Below, piece by piece: positions 50,486-63,265 of a DNA stretch of 64,000 nt. Where the stretch lies: positions 407,340 to 471,339 of the forward strand of contig CH002858.1 of the NCBI GenBank assembly GCA_000149265.1, given 5' to 3'. The notes below the pieces were generated by a model, which was not told where the DNA came from, ran no database searches, and saw only the letters and a program-made list of their open reading frames with translations. Each line of letters begins with the position of its first letter. The stretch's first letter is position 1. Position numbers and translations under genes: made by a program. This stretch comes from Ciona savignyi. Taxonomy: Eukaryota > Chordata > Ascidiacea > Phlebobranchia > Cionidae.

Positions 50486-51265
50486 AACGAAATTTTTCCA
50501 AAGCGAAAAGGCAGAAACGAAAGTTTCGTTTCTGAAAAAAAATGTATTAGATAATTTTTTTAGAAGTTAGGTGGCACTAGAGGTCAAACAGTAAAATAAC
50601 CATATAACTTCTTTTAATGCAATAACGGTGTCTGGCCGAATGGTTAGCGCGACAGATTCGTAGTTATGGACCGGCCCATGTTGGTTTCGATACTTAACCC
50701 GGGGAATATTTGTTTTATTCACATGAACCAGCCTAGTTAAAATTGGTAAAACGTCACAGTGACGTCATGCAGAACATTGGCGGCGTGAGAAATCAGCTTT
50801 GTCGCGCGTTATTATGATGTCATAATTAAACTCGAGTTATCAGTACAATCACCTGCCAATAGTGGTGTGAATAATGACTCATAATGGAGTTACATTATTA
50901 CTTGTGTAATCCCCACAACAGAAAGATTTTTTTTGTTTGCTACACAAAATTACATAATATGGTGCTCAGTTTGTGATCATATGTTTATTAATCACGTGCG
51001 TCATCGAGTAGCACATAAGCTAAATGTTCTATAGCAGAAAGCGGTTACTTAATTTGTCCTCAAAGTTTTGAAGAACAAATTGTACTTGCCCATGTTTTGA
51101 CCGATTCACCTCTTAGAAAGATTTAAAACTCTTAAACCACGAAGCATGCGATATCACATTTTACTGTCATAATACTAACATAACAACTTTTCGTTATCGT
51201 TTCTGGAAACAAAATTTTCGTTTCTCGGGTAAAATTTTCGTTTCTTAGAAACGAAAATTGTGTTT
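50486..51265. repeat. Possible inverted-repeat element with GAAACGAAAATTTT ends
   Basis: Left end GAGAAACGAAATTTTTCC and right end AAAATTTTCGTTTCTC are inverse partners. Each side also has further copies of AGAAACGAAA or its inverse (50511-50536 and 51197-51253). A tRNA-like A box (TGGCCGAATGGTTAGCGCG) lies inside near 50632. No frame or clear target duplication was found. Confidence 0.45.
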
Positions 51266-52324
51266 CTTAAATGAGTTTAGGATTATTATTTCCCAAGTTC
51301 TATGATTACATAATTCGTTAAGCTGACACAATATCAACAATTTCGAGTGAAAATGATTGCATGTGCAGTTAATAAATGTAGTTGGACCTTTTAAAATAAG
51401 ATAATGTATTTGTTGTATTCATTTAAATGAAACATAAATGTATGAACCCACAATATTAAAAATAATACACTGATTAGTACTTTTTACGGGCGGTAATAAA
51501 AACAAACGGGGGTTAAAAGAGTGATTTAAATTCGTGTAACCGATAAACATTAAAAAAACTCGTCATAAATAATGATTTTAATTTAGAATAACATTAGAGA
51601 GATTTTCAGGTAGATATACATGAACAAACTGTCGTAAAAATAACAAAAAACGAAAATTACGTGACTAAAGATAAAATGGATGATGATAATTACTCCAAAA
51701 GTGATTACGTTAATGATTTTTAGATTTTTTGCTTTCCGAAACTCGCCTTTGTGGTGTGTCATTTGGTTAGTTCTGCTACAACATACTTTTTCTGCAATCA
51801 TTGTGTTTATCCATAATAAACAACAAGTTTTGCAATACGTAGTTAAACTAAGTGGCAAGATCATCGACTTTACTCAATGATGGTTAATTCAGAACGGAAA
51901 ATGAGAACTTGGTTCGCAATAAAGAATATATTTAATTATATTGTAAAAAATTGATGTGTGTTAATTGCAGCATCACACCTAAGTTCATTAATATACTGCG
52001 AAAATTTGTCGACATTTATATATGAAAGCGGGCTGATATCACGTCAATGATGTATATAAGAAAATGACTTAAGGTGTTTCCGTAATATGTTTGAAAATTG
52101 TCCTTTAAAAACGATTGTCATTTTTCTTTCCTATAAACGATAATCATATTTTCTAACATATTATATTAAATCTAACAGGTCCACTTTTTAATGATTGTGA
52201 TTGAATGACAGTTGAACCAATGTCCTAAAATAGTTAATATTCATGCCTGTATTGAGAATTGCATGTTAATCTGAACAAGGGATTAATGTTTTCATATATT
52301 GTAGTATTATGGAATTAAATAAGA

Positions 52325-53506
52325 TCGATATAGCGAACATTTTGATAATTTGACCTTGTGTGGGTGCGTTTGTGGCGCGCGTTTGAAAACCAAACAAGAT
52401 ATAAGTTTTTTTGGGGGAACAAATTTAAAGGTATGTTATCTACCCATCTACCATTTTTTATGTACTTACCACAACAAACCGTCGATTTAGGTATATCCAA
52501 GTTGTTTCATTTCAACCCAAAGCGAAAATACTGATAATTTGACGTAGTGTGGGTGCGTGAATGGCGCGCGTTTGAAAACAAAACGGGATATAAGGTTTAT
52601 TTTTTGGGAGCAATTTTATAAATGTGTTATCCATCCATCTACCGATTTTCATGTACTTACTATAACAAATCGTCGATTTAGGAATATCAAGGCTGTTTCA
52701 TTTCAACCCAAAGCGAACATATTGATCATTGGACGTAGTGAGGGTGCGTTTGTGGCGCGCGTTTGAAAACCAAACGAGATATAAGGTATATTTTGTGAGC
52801 AAGTTTACGAGTATGTTATCTACCCATCTACCAATTTCCATCTACTAACTATAAGAAATCGTCGATTTAGGTATATCCAAGCTGTTTCATGTCAACCCAA
52901 AGCGAACATATTGATAATTTGACGTGGTGTGGGTGCGTTCATGGCGTGCGTTCATGGCGTGCGTTTGAAAACCAAACAAGATATAAGGTTTATTTTTGGG
53001 ACCAAATTTATAAATGTGTTATCCACCCATCTACCGATTTTCATGTACTTACTATAAAAAAATCGTCGATTTAGGTATATCCAAGCTGTTTCATTTCATC
53101 CCAAAGCGAAATAATTGATAATATGACGTTTAGTGTGGGTGCGTTTATGGCGCGCGTTTGAAAACCAAACGAGATATGAGGTTTATTTTATGGGAGCAAA
53201 TTTACAATTATGTTATCTACCCATCTACCAATTTTCATCTACTTGCTATAAGAAATCGTCGATTTAGGTATATTCAAGCTGTTTTATGTCAACCCAAACC
53301 GAACATATTGATAATTTGACGTGGTGTGGGTGCGTTCATGGCGCGCGTTTGAAAACCAAAGAAGCTATAAGGTTTATTTTTTGGGACCAAATTTATAAAT
53401 GTGTTATCCACCCATCTACCGATTTTCATGTACTTGCTATAACAAATCGTCGATTTAGGTATATCCAAGCTGTTTCGTTTCAACCCAAAGCGAACATATT
53501 GATAAT
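52325..53506. repeat. 190-bp satellite, about six tandem units
   Basis: GTCGATTTAG recurs near 52481, 52672, 52861, 53065, 53258 and 53449, giving unit steps of 191, 189, 204, 193 and 191 bp. The long step holds a local duplication of GCGTTCATGGC (about 52935). Each unit has GGTGCGTTTGTGGCGCGCG, GAAAACCAAAC, CTACCCATCTACC and TTCATTTCAACCCAAAGCG. The array stops sharply at 53506 where element E6 begins. Flanks without genes (51266-52324) hold nothing else recognised. Confidence 0.9.
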
Positions 53507-56401
53507 ACTAGAGAGTGTCAACCACGTGTTTAACCACCACCATTTGTAAAACACATGTTGTATGCCATATATTCATGCTATACAGGGTCCCTAACCACAT
53601 TTTGTATTTTATACACTGAGTATGTAGTTTGTTTCTGCAAGCATAAACGCATGGGTCCCATAGTTATCAAACCAAACTTCTTCTCCATGTGTAGATAAAA
53701 AAAGAACAATCGTGTTAGATTTACGAACATTTCACCACAAATGTTTTAAATAAAAGCATTCTTTTAAGCGTTTTTCGTGGTTTTAGGGATTACTGGGTTT
53801 ATTAGATAAGTTTCTACTGGGTTTACTACGTACGTTTCTGTTTTTACCTATGTGGGTTATGTTGTATAACAATTCTTAATGTTTTATTCTGATTAGTCAA
53901 TTCCTTGTCTGATTTGTCGACTCCCTTGTTGAAGATGTTTGTACGATATGGCATGCCTGTCACAATCATAATTCAGGAAAATATCTGCGTTTTTAAAGGA
54001 AATACCCTAATAAATGATTTTTTTTAAATTGGAAGAAGTGTTTAAATGTCTAACATTTTACCAAATCTGATTCAAATTGGAGCTGCCGTTTAAGCGATAT
54101 GCGCAAAAAAAGCTATTTTTTAGAAAAAATACCGTTTTGATTATTAACGTCTCAGGGGAATTCCCCTAGATATATTACCCAAAATTTTGGTTTCTGCATA
54201 TCTAGGCCATGTTGTCTAACAAATAAAAAAGTTGGATTGAGCATACATTTTTTCTCTTGTAGATGTCCAGGGGCGACATGACATGCCTGTCACAATCATG
54301 ATTTGACAACAAAAGCTTATTTTTAGGGTTATTTCCCTAGGTAATTTTTTTATTTCTTTTAAGTGTTAAATCAGTTACCAATGCACTTACATTTTATCAA
54401 ATCTGATTAAAACTGGATTTACGGTTCAAGAGCTATGCGCAAAAAAGCTCATTTTTTTAGAAAAAAATATTGTTTTGGTTTTTAACGTCTCAGGGAAATT
54501 CCCCTTAATATATTACCCAAAATTTTAGTTTTTTCAAATCTAGGCCATGTTGTCTAACAAATGACAACGTTTTATTGCGATTCCATTACTCCTTCTGATA
54601 GATGTCGGTGCTACAACCCATGCCTGTCACAATCATGATTTGAAAACAAAATCTTATTTTTAGGGTATTTCCCTGGGTAATTTTTTAAATTCTTTTAAGT
54701 GATATATCAGTGGTTAATGCACTTACAGTTTACTAAATCTAATTGAAATTGGAGTAGCCGTTCAAGCGCTATGCCTAAAAAAGGTAATTTTTTTTAAAAA
54801 AAAGAAACCGTTTTGGTTATTCACCTACAAGGGGAATTCCCCTGGGTATATGCCCCAAAATTTTGGCTTATGCATATCTAGACCATGTTGTCTAACAAAT
54901 GACAAAGTTGTATTGCCATTCCATTACTCCTTCTGGTAGGTGTCGTTGACACAAGCCATGCCTGTCACAATCATGATTTGAAAACAAAATCTTATTTTAG
55001 GGTATTTCCCTGGGTAATTTTTTAAATTCTTTTAAGTGGTATATAAGTGGCTAATGCACTTACAGTTTACCAAATCTAATTGAAATTGGAGTAGCCGCTC
55101 AAGCGCTATGCCTAAAAAAGGTAATTTTTTTAAAAAAGATACCGTTTTGGTTTTTCACCTACAAGGGGAATTCCCCTGGGTATATGCCCCAAAATTTTGG
55201 CTTATGCATATCTAGACCATGTTGTCTAACAAATGACAAAGTTGTATTGCCATTCCATTACTCCTTCTGGTAGGTGTCGTTTCCACAATCCATGCCTGTC
55301 ACAATCATGATTTGAAAACAAAATCTTATTTTTAGGGTATTTCCCTGGGTAATTTTTTTAATTCTTTTAAGTGGTATATCAGGGGGTAATGCACCTACAG
55401 TTTACCAAATCTAATTGAAATTGGAGTAGTCGTTCAAGCGCTATGCCTAAAAAACGGATTTTTTAAAAAAAAGATACCGTTTTGGTTTTTCACCTCCCAG
55501 GGGAATTCCCCTGGGTATATGCCCCAAAATTGGTATTTTATTTCTTTTTGCTCAATGGAAAAAAAGCGTATAGGGAACTAACATTTCACCCAATCTGATC
55601 GAAATTGGAGCAACCGTTCAAGCGCTTTGCCCAAAAAAACTATTTTTTTTAATACCGAATTTCCCCTCCTAGGGGAATTTCCCTTGTGTACATTACCCAA
55701 AATTTTAGTTTCTGCATATCTAGACCATGTGTTCTTAACAAATGACAAATTTTTATCGCGATTCCATTACCCCTTTTGGTAGATATCGGAGCCACAAGCC
55801 ATGCCTGTCACAATCATGATTTAAGAACAAAATAGTTTTTTAGGGGGGGTATTTCCCGTTTAAGCGCTATGCGCAAAACAGCTATTTTTTAAATGCCATT
55901 TTGGTTTTTTACCTCCCAGGGGAATTCCCCTGGGTATATTACCCAAAAGTTTGGTTTTTGCATATCTGGGACATATTGTCTAACAAATGACAAAGTTTTA
56001 TTGCGATTCCAATACTTTTTCAAGTAGATGTCGGGGCCACAAGCCATGTCTGTTTTTTAATTCTTTTAAGTGTTATATCAGTGGTTATTGCACTTATATT
56101 TTACTAAATTTAAACAAAAATGGAGAAGCTGTTCAAGCGCTATGCCCAAAAAACTAAATTTTTATTAAAAAAATACTGTTTTGGTTTTGACGTCCCAGGG
56201 GATTCCCCTGAATAAATTACCCAAAATTTTTGTTTCTGCATTTCAAGACTATGTGGTCGAACAAATTACCGAATTTCATTATGATTCCATTACCGCTTCT
56301 GGTAGATGTCGGGTCCACAAGCCATGTCTGTCAAGCGTTTTGAGAAAATATAAAAACGGACAAAAACAAAATGTGTCCCATTTTTTCAAACGGGGCCATT
56401 A
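53507..56401 (+). mobile_element. Tandem-unit repeat element, copy E6
   Basis: Begins ACTAGAGAGTGTCAACCACG inside the last satellite unit and ends with a worn form of the GGGACCCAT end near 56400. It has about eight units, with GGGGAATTCCCC-type palindromes near 54153, 54490 (worn), 54829, 55164, 55498, 55917 and 56197. The two units near 54700-55300 are nearly identical, so unit number changes by local duplication. No protein. Confidence 0.75.
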
Positions 56402-56437
56402 TTTCAAATGAGAATCATGGTATACGTTTTTCATAGA

Positions 56438-56543
56438 TTACAACTTCGAAATCACTTTTTCTTTCAGTTTCTCCTTTAACTTTGCAAGGATGACACCATA
56501 TAGCGCTTTTGAGACATCAGTCGTTGATGCTATCTCTATCCCT
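56438..56543 (-). other. Possible terminal exon of an unknown gene
   Basis: A T-rich stretch ending CTCAG precedes an open segment that reads IEIASTTDVSKALYGVILA, then KLKEKLKEKVISKL and a stop. The charged helix-like end looks protein-like, but I found no partner exon and recognise no family. It lies about 450 bp downstream of the N-acetyltransferase gene, which has its own stop. Confidence 0.2.
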
Positions 56544-56991
56544 CTGAGCAAAAAAAACAACAACAGTTTATTTAATGTGATTATTATCTGATAAACAAAA
56601 CTAACAACAGTTGTATATTGTAGACGCAACACAGCACGATCCTGTGAATCGGACAAAAAATAATAAAACATCAAACATCAAACATTGGTGCAAATCAATC
56701 GGTTGTATTTTAAATAGGGGGTGATCGGACAGTCTTAATTGGTTGAAAGTTAACAATGAGATATGCAGACAGTGTTTAATATCTACTAGACATAAGTTAG
56801 TAAAACAAGCCAATTGTTTTTTCTCTCTTAAATAAAAACTGGTGTAGAATATATATTATTGCATTATATTAAGAAATTGCACTAAAGGTGGACAAACTAG
56901 CGTTTATACTGTAGTTGAAGTAAACACCACATTATAACAATAGTTAGGTCTAGCTTAATTATCCTTCCCAAATTTAATTTTAACTCCCCCG

Positions 56992-57687
56992 TTATAGAGG
57001 TTTATAAAGAAGAGAAAAATTATGGTGAGGCGGTGTTACTTTGTATGGTTTCAGGCCTGTAGTCGCATCAACGTATTCTTTAAGGTCAAGAAAGCGTAGA
57101 ACTTTATAGCCCTGCTTCAGAAAGAGTTTTTGAGAGTATTGAGATATTGTTGACGCTACGGTAAAATCACACCCATCTTCTCTTGCCATGTTATCGCTTT
57201 CCTTTATAATAGCAGCGCCGAGTCCCATGTTGCAACAATCAGCATCCACTGCCAGCATGACGTTAATTCCAACTCTCTTTGCGTCAATCAGACTAAATAT
57301 ATCTCTGTCGCCTAACTGCTCAAATAGCCTGGTTCTAGTTGCGCACCAAGGAAACTTTGTTCCTAGTTGAGCTATAGCGTTGTCTGTTTTAATTAGTCCA
57401 TCATCTGTCGGCTTGACCTTAATTTTACAAAAATTTACTCCGATTAAACTTCCAGTACAGGAATCAAAAGCACCGATTCCAGAATATTCTCTCAAATAGC
57501 ACTCAGTGCGAGTTTTTACAGCAGAAATCCGTTCATCCATTGGGACGTTGAGGGCAGACATGGAAGGCTCCCGAGGAGCATAATGTTTTGCCACGAATAG
57601 TTGTACCTGCTCCAAATGGTCCATCGTCAGTTTTGTAAAACAGATTCGTAACGTATCCGACTTTACATTCACACAGGTCATTTCCAC
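56992..57687 (-). CDS. Arylalkylamine N-acetyltransferase-like GNAT protein, intronless
   Basis: A single open frame of 231 aa on the minus strand with Met at 57687. The fold is the GNAT acetyltransferase. Near residues 34-46 KHYAPREPSMSAL resembles the F-P-EPL motif of insect-type dopamine/arylalkylamine N-acetyltransferases. VMLAVDADCCNMGLGAAIIK (residues 143-162) is the beta-4 strand with the acetyl-CoA loop (core NMGLGA). AREDGCDFTVASTISQYSQK (168-187) and LFLKQGYKVLRFLDLKEY (188-205) fit the later helix and the strand before the end. By family it would pass acetyl from acetyl-CoA to an amine; the substrate cannot be told. No signal peptide is seen, so it is probably cytosolic. Lack of introns among intron-rich neighbours could mean retroposition or simply a one-exon family. 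Confidence 0.85.
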   Translation of the reverse strand: MEMTCVNVKSDTLRICFTKLTMDHLEQVQLFVAKHYAPREPSMSALNVPMDERISAVKTRTECYLREYSGIGAFDSCTGSLIGVNFCKIKVKPTDDGLIKTDNAIAQLGTKFPWCATRTRLFEQLGDRDIFSLIDAKRVGINVMLAVDADCCNMGLGAAIIKESDNMAREDGCDFTVASTISQYSQKLFLKQGYKVLRFLDLKEYVDATTGLKPYKVTPPHHNFSLLYKPL

Positions 57688-59797
57688 TGAATTTCAAACA
57701 GCGCCTTAATTTTCTGAAAATTACAATGCCAGGAAAAAATCGTGAATACCAGTTTAATTCTACATCATAACAGCAATGTTTAGTGGCTTCTGTGAGGATA
57801 CTCTAGCAATTTCGTATAGTACAAGCACTAATTGTTTAATATACTGCGGATTTATAAGGTTGTTGCAAGCATTTTTTTAAGTTAACATTATACGCTGCTA
57901 ACTAGTGCGACAGGTTTGTAGGAATTCAGGAGATTTTATATTAGATTGGTGCCTCTGTCTGTGGCATCTCGTCAAAATAAGTTTGGTGTTCGTGTATGTT
58001 GCTTGACACTTAATCTGGTCAGTCTATTCCCTATGGCTAACCGTATTCAGCTAAGCTCACTCTCGCAACCCGACAACTCACGGAAGGGGCTTTTATTCAT
58101 GTTTATTTATAAGCTGACACAGTGAAGTACATACAGTTCAAATAATTCAGTTTCGCTTCTAGGTTCGTTAGACAAATTTCTTAAGACTTTTCTTAAGAGA
58201 TTCATTGGTCGAATTTCATATACTGCCGTTTTTCTTGGACTCCGGTTTCTTTAGTCGAATTTAGACTGCCATATCACTGGAAGATGTTCAGACTGTCGTT
58301 TCGTTAGACCACATTTTTATACTGATTCGATTACACCACGTTTGTGCATAGGCGGATAGATGCACAAAAAAGGCGACAGCATGAATGGGGATTATAATTA
58401 GTAAACAGAACTGTCGCGGGGATTAAGACAACTTACATGCTACAGGAAAACAAGGAAAACAAATTGGTATTGGGCGGCCAAAAGAAGAAAATATACGGAA
58501 CAATAGCGAATTTACTACATGCCTGGCACTGAATCTGGCCTGGCAAGGTGCCTTAACTAACAGTCCTCAGCCAAACTCCAATAACTCGCAGTCCGTCTCT
58601 TTACAAAGGCTTTTTTAACAAATTTAACAAACTTAATAGGCTATAATACGCAAAAAGATATTTGGGGATCTTTATTTTTTGTTTATTTCAGGCTTGTGTT
58701 AGCGCCCATTGCTGGCACTAAATCTGGCCTGAGGCCCCCCAACCAATAGACCTCAGCCAAACCTTAAACCTGGAAATGATTGACATGAGAAACAGCCGTG
58801 TGCGCATTAAACGCCCACTCCAACAACTTTAACATAACTCAATATAGTGTGAAAAAATATGACATAAACCGCGAATGTCACTACAGATATTACACAAGCC
58901 GAGAATTCGTTACAGGTTAGCATTACGTAAAAGCGACAACTGAAAATGTATAGTTGATGCTGCCGAAAGCTAACTAGCTATTAAGTCTTAGTTAAGGATT
59001 TTATCATTAGATTTTGGGCAGTAATAGCGAATCAATGGATTAAACAAAAGCATTATTTGACCATGATAAGGAGGTCATATTTCTCACTAGACCGACTGAG
59101 GAAATAAGATAATCTGGTTATTATAACATCACCTTCAATTCGATCAAAACCGTGGTTAAATATAAGTATTTTATGCTACCCGTCTTTTTAATGCGAGACT
59201 GCTGGCACTTTTTAAATGATGAGGGTCTGGATAATTCTGCATTGGCTTGCAATGTTTAAACTTTGGATAACATTCGAAGCTCACCAGTGCAACATACCCC
59301 TTATTTGCTTGTAGCTTTGTGGCGGTGAGTCATGTAGTTGCAACGAAGTTTTTCTGTATGGTATTTAATATTTATTGTATACTGTTAACTTTACTACACA
59401 GCAATGTAAAACGATATACCCCGAGGTAAGAATTGATAAATAGTGTATTTATTAAAGTGTCCTGTTATTACGTAGAACGTAACGGTTATAGCACCCCTGC
59501 TTTTTATTCTGCCGCGGTTTACTACTTGTAGGGGCAGGCGCATTTGGCTGTTGCTAGTCGCTTAGCCAAAAGTTCACCTTAAGCTGTCTTTCTCGTTGCA
59601 ATGGTCGGTGGGTAATACTGATTTCTGATAATGACTAAATACATAAATCGCACTGCAACTTCTTGATTTTACTTCCATGGGTCATTCTGCCGATTGTTTT
59701 TTGTTCATAAAATCACGACAATATATATGAAATCACGATAATATATACCATACAACGACAGGTCAGTAGGACAGGCGTAGATGGCTATTTTGAATGT
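57688..59797. other. Intergenic DNA with three weak related repeats
   Basis: No gene seen. A motif like TGGCACTGAATCTGGCCTG, followed by CCTCAGCCAAAC, occurs near 58525 and 58715 and in worn form near 58005. Confidence 0.4.
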
Positions 59798-60121
59798 GTG
59801 AATTGGGTCGCGTTTGTAATAAAAACAGCGGACATTGTACAAGCTAAAGGAGGCGTTCAACTAATTTTTCTCCCTATCTCTCCAATGCAAACTGACCTCA
59901 CAAAAACGACTGACACTCAAAATCCTGACATAGGAAGTCTTAGATTTTTTCACAATTTAAAATTAAAGCTTTGCAACCTAAACTCAAAACCCTTCAATTT
60001 TTTTCTTAAAATTTTTGAGACAATACCCCTTCGTACATCGGCACCTCTATTTCACAGAGCACTGCTCCACGATTACAAAACTTTACAGCTAAACGAGAAC
60101 ACCGGCGCGCAGCAACAATGA
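59798..60121 (+). other. Open stretch sharing a segment with the LINE fragment at the window start
   Basis: About 85 bases around 59850-59935 (GGAGGCGTTCAACTAA, CCAATGCAAACTGACC) resemble the minus strand of 80-165. The 107-codon frame is not like a known protein. It may be another retroelement remnant. Confidence 0.3.
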
Positions 60122-60154
60122 CTCATGGAGGGTACCACTCGTCACATCCTGCCT

Positions 60155-60449
60155 ATTTTTTTTTTTTAAATGCCATTTTGGTTTCTCACCTCGCAGGGGA
60201 ATTCCCCTGTGTATGTGTTCCCCTGTATTACCCCAAAGTTTGGTTTCTGCTTATCTATAGGCCATGTAGTCTAACAAATGACAAATTTTCATTGCGATGC
60301 CATTACCCCTTCTGGTAGATGTCGGGGCCACAAGCCATGCCTGTCAAGCGTTTGACGAAAAAAAGGATTGATTAAAAACAATTTATATATGTATATAAAA
60401 AAACAATAGAAAACAATATGTGTCCCATTTTTTCACATGGGACCCATAA
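60155..60449 (+). mobile_element. Tandem-unit repeat element, fragment E7
   Basis: Last unit plus the GGGACCCATAA end. The palindrome AGGGGAATTCCCCT is at 60197. The CTAG end is absent. Confidence 0.75.
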
Positions 60450-61247
60450 AAACAGCAACATATTTTATATTTTTAACTCGATTAAATCATTGTTTCATTC
60501 GCTCATAGCGCGAAAGTTTAATTGTAAATTTAAAAATAGTTTCAGTTTTTTATTGGTTTTTATAGAAAGACAGTTTAATTACAGTTTTAAAATGGTTTTG
60601 GGAATTATTTTTTAAACAGTATAGGTTAAGACATCAACATATTACTTAAGACATTGTGCTCTAGCATCATAGGCTATTTATCTCAAAATTCCGTATAAAT
60701 TTGTTTTGATCTTAAGTTTCCACAGCTAATACATAGGATACACGTGGATTTTGCTTTATAATTATGCATGGAATTAGATATTAAGAATTTTCCTCCGTAT
60801 ACTTTATTCCATTGGTTTATTTTATGCTTATATAAGTATGTGTTTTTCAGACCTTAGGTATTGGTGAACAAAAAAAACGATCAAAGCATCCTATCTGATA
60901 ATCACAAATAGTTTACTTCTAAATATAACAGGCTGCCAGATAAATTTGTTAAGTTATGTTAAAGACCTAGACGTTAATTTACCAAAACGACACACTGCAC
61001 TCCATCCACATTTTTAAAATGACATCACACAACTCCTGCAAACTTTATGTATTACGAATAAAAACGCCTTCAATGGAATTCATGAACGATAAATTTCACT
61101 GGATCGTGAAAGTAAAATGGAGAAGCAACATAATAAAACATGATGAAGGGCAGCGAGTTTGTTTCATTGCAAAATGCTTTTGGTCGTTACAGCCAAATAT
61201 ACAAGAAAACCGTAGACTCTTTTTATCTCCTCCAGTTCATGAAATCA
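60450..61247. other. Region downstream of SNRNP70
   Basis: AT-rich with no recognised gene; likely holds the 3' UTR of SNRNP70 at its right side. Confidence 0.4.
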
Positions 61248-63265
61248 TCAATAATCGTCCTGTTGCATCGGGGCATCATAGCCATAATTGCCCTGAAATT
61301 TAAATAGCTGTTTGAAAAGCTCTCTTGTACACAGAATTTCATGTCCACAAGTCCAACATTAAGATAGTTATCTAATGTGCTTTGCTAACACAGGGGCAAC
61401 GTATTGAACATATAATATTTTGCACGCAACTCAACGAAATAGCTATAAAACTGTGGTCATGTTGCAATGACTGTTGCTTTTTTATAGGTCTACTCTAGAT
61501 GCTGACATTAAATAGTAAAATTTTTGGTTTCTATATTTACCGTACCTGGTTAGCATACTGTTTGGAATTTGAGTAGTTTTCTTGCTGGTATCCTGTGTCT
61601 GTGTCACCATCTGTTATGATGTTTCAACAATAAAAATTGTACCAAAATTAAAATGTTTCAAGGTGTACCTTGTGCTTGATAAAAACCATTGTTGGACTGG
61701 TCGTTTTGATCCGTGTTGTTGTATGCATCACCCTGACCACCATAGTACTTCCCTTCATATATGGAATAACAAAGAGTTCAATAAGTTAAAAGATAATTTA
61801 GTGTTCAAGAAATAAAATAGACCATATTGTTACAAATTAATCTCACTTTAAGTCGTCAACAATATGCGTATCTGTGTTTGTTACCATATTGTGAAACTAG
61901 CACATGATATTGATTATTGATTTTTATTACATACAGTTATCTTAATATACACACTATAGTTTGTGGTTTTCCTTACCTTCATAATTTTCTTGGTATTCTT
62001 TTTTCATATCGGAATTTGAGACGTATTCCTCTTTAACAGGGTTTCGATTCGATGACTTTTCTTCTTTTTCCGACCTTCCTTCGCGATCTTTGCCTCTGTC
62101 ACGATCTCTATGTCTCCTTTAAATAAAAATCATTTTGGTGGTCTGAAGCGAACAATCATTTTCATTAAATTAAATAAGTTAAACAGAACATGGCAATCCA
62201 TATGCTACAAAAGTTAAAAATAATTACCGATCTTTATCCTTATCTGATCGATCTCTGTCCCTGTCTCGATGACGCCGAGATTCGCGCTCTTTGTCTCGAC
62301 TTCTTTCTTCCTTTTTATCATTTCCTGTTTTATACAATATTACATTTAATAACATTGGTAGCGCCAGCAATAACTAACTTTATATGCTCAATAAACAGTA
62401 ATAGGACAAACAAAATAACAGATTGATACGAAAAGAACAATTGTGGCTTGAAATTCTCACCAACATCTCCACCATCTTTATCAACATCTCTCCTTGAAGA
62501 TTTGTGATCAGATTCGCGTTTCCGATCCCGACGATCCTTATCACCTCTGTCGTCACGTCTACGCTTTTCACGATCACGATCTCGGTCACGATCACGAGTT
62601 CTATCTCGATCCTTCTCACTTTTCTCTTTGTCTGGAGATCTTCTTCGCTTGTCCCTGCTAAACAAGAAACAATTAGCAACATAATAAAAAACATTGATTC
62701 AATTTGACTAAAACCTCTAAAGCTTTAACCAAGGTCACTTTCTGACAAGGTATAATATGAAACAAATACCTCTCTCTGTCACGATGGCGGTCCGACTCTC
62801 CCTTGCTCCTCTCCCTTTCCCTTTCCCGATCACCTCCACCACGCTCAACACGTTCACCACGCTCACCACGTTCACTGCGTTCACTGCGTTCCCTGTAATC
62901 AATAAATACATCAGACTTAATATTCTACTACAATTTAAATTAAGAACAATTTAAAGTAAAAATATCGTAGTTAAAATAATACAATGATACAAAAAAGCCT
63001 ACACGAATTTTAGTTGCACACAAGTTTTAATGTGGTGCTAACATTTGACTGTAACTCTATAATCTAAATAATTGACTTTTGTAGTGCAGCAATGCATAAT
63101 ACCTGTCGGTACGACGAGCTGCATCATCAGTAGGAGCTGCACGAGTGGAACCGAGTCCTCCACCCAACCTCCTTGGTCGCCATCCCTTCACCGTCCTCCC
63201 ACGTTCTACATCAACAAGCACTCGCCGATTGTCAATTTTCTTACCATCTCCACTCTTGTATGCAG
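61248..63265 (-). CDS. SNRNP70: SNRNP70 (U1 snRNP 70K), 3' part; 5' exons lie beyond the window
   Basis: Eight exons, 298 aa visible: 63103-63265, 62770-62892, 62461-62657, 62228-62324, 61977-62116, 61669-61752, 61546-61592, 61248-61292. Phases agree. The first visible exon holds the end of the RNA-recognition domain ([20 protein letters not shown]) and the hallmark [15 protein letters not shown]. Long Arg/Asp/Glu/Ser-rich stretches follow (for example [18 protein letters not shown]), then a less charged tail ending [11 protein letters not shown]1-70K binds stem-loop I of U1 snRNA and contacts SR proteins to fix the 5' splice site in the nucleus. The acceptor at 63265 needs two bases from an upstream exon. 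The missing front (helix and most of the RRM) is not found in 63266-64000. Confidence 0.95.

Noticed and set aside
50626..50715. Working tRNA gene
   Set aside because: Same reason: only the A-box-like part and a weak B box are seen, fitting a SINE head.
52557..53549. Repeated 60-87 codon frames as genes
   Set aside because: They are frames within the 190-bp satellite; units have frame-changing length differences and no family match.
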